DNA of 7,486 bases from Lachnospiraceae bacterium (GTDB lineage: Bacteria; Bacillota; Clostridia; Lachnospirales; Lachnospiraceae): assembly GCA_024697505.1 (NCBI GenBank), contig JAILFQ010000149.1, positions 1 through 7,486 of the forward strand. The letters run 5' to 3'. Of the stretch, positions 5,383 through 7,486 are shown piece by piece (the first letter of the stretch is position 1; each line of letters starts with the position of its first letter). The notes beneath the pieces were generated by a model. That model saw only the letters and a program-made list of their open reading frames with translations. It was not told the DNA's origin and made no database searches. Position numbers and translations under genes: made by a program.

Positions 5383-7486
5383 TTGAAAAAGATTGATCTA
5401 AACGGATGTTGGACATTTTATGAAAAGGAAAACGGTAAAGAAATGAAAGTTACCGTTCCGGGTTCCGTACTTTCCGGGCTCCTGGAAAACAAAGTGATTC
5501 CGGATCCGTATTACAAAAGAAATGAATATGAAGCCTTTAAGCTTTTTGAAAAAGACTATGTATTCGTAAAGAAATTTCCTGTTTCTGAAGATGTTTTAAA
5601 AGAGACCGTCAGAACACTTGTCTTTGAAGGTCTGGATACTCTTACGGAAATATATGTAAACGACTGTTTGCTGGCGAAAACCGATAATATGCACAGAACA
5701 TACAGAATAGATGTTTCTGAAGCCTTAAAAGAAGGAGAAAACGAGTTAAAGATAGTTTTTCTTTCCACGCTCAAGGCCATAAATGAGCATAAGTGCGAGG
5801 GCGACAGGCAGGTCCATGTTACTCCTGCAGGGGGTGTATATGGAAACCACCTCTTCAGAAAAGCCCACTCAATGTTTGGCTGGGATTGGGGCCCAAAGCT
5901 TCCTGATGCCGGTATTTTCAGAAGTGTATATCTTGAAGCAAGGTCCATGCCGGAACTTATGGATGTTTATGTTAGACAGTCTCATAAAGACGGAGTGGCA
6001 GAACTTTCTTTTAAACCGGAATTTTCCCAAGATATTAATGAAGAAAATGGCTCAAAAGCAGAAGCGGAAGTAATGCTTTATTCCCCTTCCGGAGAACTTA
6101 TTTTTTCTTCAAAAACAAAGGAAGCAGCTGAATTTACGGTGGAAGACCCTGTCCTCTGGTGGCCTTCCGGTTACGGAGAACAGCCTCTTTATAAAGTGGT
6201 TGCATCATTTGACGGGAAAACCATTACTAAATATATTGGACTGAGAACCTTAACCGTTAGCAGAGATAAAGACGAGTGGGGAAGCGAATTTGCTTTTGTT
6301 GTAAATGGTGTGAAGATATTCGCGATGGGAGCGGATTATATTCCTGAAGACTGTATTTACTCAAGAATAACGGAGAAAAGACAGGATTACCTTCTTGCAA
6401 GTGCAAAAAGAGCCAACTTTAACTGCATAAGAGTATGGGGCGGTGGATATTATCCTTCGGACCACTTTTACGATTGCTGTGACAGGCTTGGACTTATTGT
6501 ATGGCAGGACCTTATGTATGCCTGTAACGTATATGAAGTAACAGAAGACTTTAAAGAAAACTGTCGTCTTGAAGCGGTGGACAATATAAAGCGTTTGCGT
6601 CACCATGCAAGTCTTGGAATATGGTGCGGAAATAATGAAATCGAGTCTGCCTGGGCAGGATGGGGAGATTTTATGAGAGAATCGGATACTTTAAGAAACG
6701 ATTATCTGGTTCTTTTTGAAGACGTACTTAAAAAGGCGGTCCTTGAAACTGACCCGGATACTTTCTGGTGGCCTTCTTCTCCTTCCAACGGAGGAGGATT
6801 TAATAATCCATCTGATGAGAATAACGGTGATGCACATTATTGGGACGTATGGCATGGAAGAAGGCCGTTTACGGACTACAGAAAGCATTTCTTCAGATTT
6901 ACATCCGAATTTGGCTTTCAGTCTTTCCCCGGCGTAAAAACAGTAAATACCTTTGCGGAAGAAAAAGATAAAAATATTTTCTCTCCTGTAATGGAAAGCC
7001 ACCAAAAGAACGATTCTGCAAACGGGAAGATACTTCATTACATTTCCGAAAATTTCAGATATCCTAAGGATTTTGAATCTGTTCTTTATGTAAGCCAGGT
7101 CCTTCAGGCCATGGCAATAAAATGCGGAACAGATCATTTCAGAAGAAACAGAGGAAGGTGCATGGGCGCTCTCTACTGGCAGTTGAATGATAACTGGCCT
7201 GTGGCAAGCTGGTCTTCCATAGACTACTACGGCAGATGGAAAGCCCTTCATTACATGGCGTGTAAGTTTTTTGCGCCGCTTGCTTTATCAATAGTAAAAA
7301 ATGAAGATACTCTTGAAGCTTTTCTTGTTAACGAGAGTATGAATAAAAGAGGGTATAAGGTAAGGATCCTCATAAAAGATCTGAGGCTTAATACTATTGC
7401 GGAAGTAAAGTCGGAAGGCTTTATCGAACCTCTTTCTTCAAAGAGTGCGATCAAAGTAAAATCGCCTGATACAGACCCGGAAAAGA
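5383..7486 (+). CDS. Beta-mannosidase, glycoside hydrolase family 2 (3' end beyond the window)
   Basis: An open frame of 701 codons plus one base with no stop, so the C-terminus lies past the right edge. Related enzymes are about 820-850 residues, so perhaps 120-150 are missing. The start is TTG at 5383, placed 8 nt after GGAGG (5370-5374); the nearby ATG at 5378 reads ATG-GTT-TGA and stops at once. The protein begins MKKIDLNGCW without a signal peptide, hence cytoplasmic. Domains in order are an N-terminal jelly-roll (about 5-175), an Ig-like domain (about 180-290) and a TIM barrel (about 295-595). Diagnostic sites are LWWPSGYGEQPLY, RVWGGGYY (350-357), VWQDLMYAC, acid/base Glu419 in WCGNNE, nucleophile Glu509 in TSEFGFQSFP, and ALYWQLNDNWP near 596-606. 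It should remove terminal non-reducing beta-D-mannose from oligosaccharides. It lies 36 nt after the transporter and shares its promoter. Confidence 0.93.
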   Translation, partial: MKKIDLNGCWTFYEKENGKEMKVTVPGSVLSGLLENKVIPDPYYKRNEYEAFKLFEKDYVFVKKFPVSEDVLKETVRTLVFEGLDTLTEIYVNDCLLAKTDNMHRTYRIDVSEALKEGENELKIVFLSTLKAINEHKCEGDRQVHVTPAGGVYGNHLFRKAHSMFGWDWGPKLPDAGIFRSVYLEARSMPELMDVYVRQSHKDGVAELSFKPEFSQDINEENGSKAEAEVMLYSPSGELIFSSKTKEAAEFTVEDPVLWWPSGYGEQPLYKVVASFDGKTITKYIGLRTLTVSRDKDEWGSEFAFVVNGVKIFAMGADYIPEDCIYSRITEKRQDYLLASAKRANFNCIRVWGGGYYPSDHFYDCCDRLGLIVWQDLMYACNVYEVTEDFKENCRLEAVDNIKRLRHHASLGIWCGNNEIESAWAGWGDFMRESDTLRNDYLVLFEDVLKKAVLETDPDTFWWPSSPSNGGGFNNPSDENNGDAHYWDVWHGRRPFTDYRKHFFRFTSEFGFQSFPGVKTVNTFAEEKDKNIFSPVMESHQKNDSANGKILHYISENFRYPKDFESVLYVSQVLQAMAIKCGTDHFRRNRGRCMGALYWQLNDNWPVASWSSIDYYGRWKALHYMACKFFAPLALSIVKNEDTLEAFLVNESMNKRGYKVRILIKDLRLNTIAEVKSEGFIEPLSSKSAIKVKSPDTDPEK

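Noticed and set aside
6325..6350. GADYIP in place of the GANWIP-like motif of GH2 enzymes as a possible inactivating change
   Set aside because: Both catalytic glutamates (419 and 509) and their surrounding motifs are intact, and from memory the D/Y variant occurs in other Firmicutes beta-mannosidases.
6691..7251. 186-codon minus-strand frame (and other reverse frames at 5556-5948 and 4648-5253)
   Set aside because: They lie wholly inside well-supported plus-strand genes (beta-mannosidase, transporter), with no domain signal.

Overview
The window reads as AT-rich, low-GC Gram-positive DNA, most likely from an anaerobic Clostridia/Lachnospiraceae-type gut or rumen bacterium. The basis is indirect: strong GGAGG-type ribosome binding sites, sigma-A-like promoters, heavy AGA/AAA/GAA codon use, and a transporter plus intracellular GH2 glycosidase arrangement. 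No marker gene fixes the taxon. No tRNA, rRNA, insertion sequence, CRISPR array or phage gene is visible.

Layout. Positions 1-200 hold 2.6 copies of a GC-richer 72-74 bp tandem repeat. A promoter at 232-260 follows, then a membrane-anchored type-B carboxylesterase (296-2179, +). It has a frame-preserving tripeptide-repeat N-terminus, about three predicted membrane segments and an intact Ser335/Glu449/His538 triad. The 306-nt gap after it is largely filled by a 29/35/36-bp AT-rich tandem array (2282-2447). Next is a small pyridoxamine 5'-phosphate oxidase-like protein (2486-2878, +), ending in a 55-nt imperfect hairpin terminator. A convergent PHP-family histidinol-phosphatase-like gene (2979-3752, -) follows. 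A divergent intergenic region with 13-bp tandem repeats (3753-4014) separates it from a two-gene operon.

The operon is an MFS transporter (4015-5346, +) driven by an extended -10 promoter, and 36 nt later a GH2 beta-mannosidase that starts at TTG 5383 and runs off the right edge (701 codons visible). The beta-mannosidase is easily missed because it has a non-ATG start and no stop inside the window. The transporter probably imports a mannose-containing oligosaccharide or glycoside, and the cytoplasmic beta-mannosidase (no signal peptide) cleaves it. The esterase, flavoprotein and phosphatase have no evident link to this pathway.

I see no convincing new multi-gene system. The most unusual signal is that three of the five gaps, plus one coding N-terminus, each carry a different tandem repeat family (72-74 bp, 29/36 bp, 13 bp and an in-frame 9 bp). 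Other points of note are the polytopic anchor fused to the esterase and a small hairpin abutting the ribosome binding site of the TTG-started beta-mannosidase.
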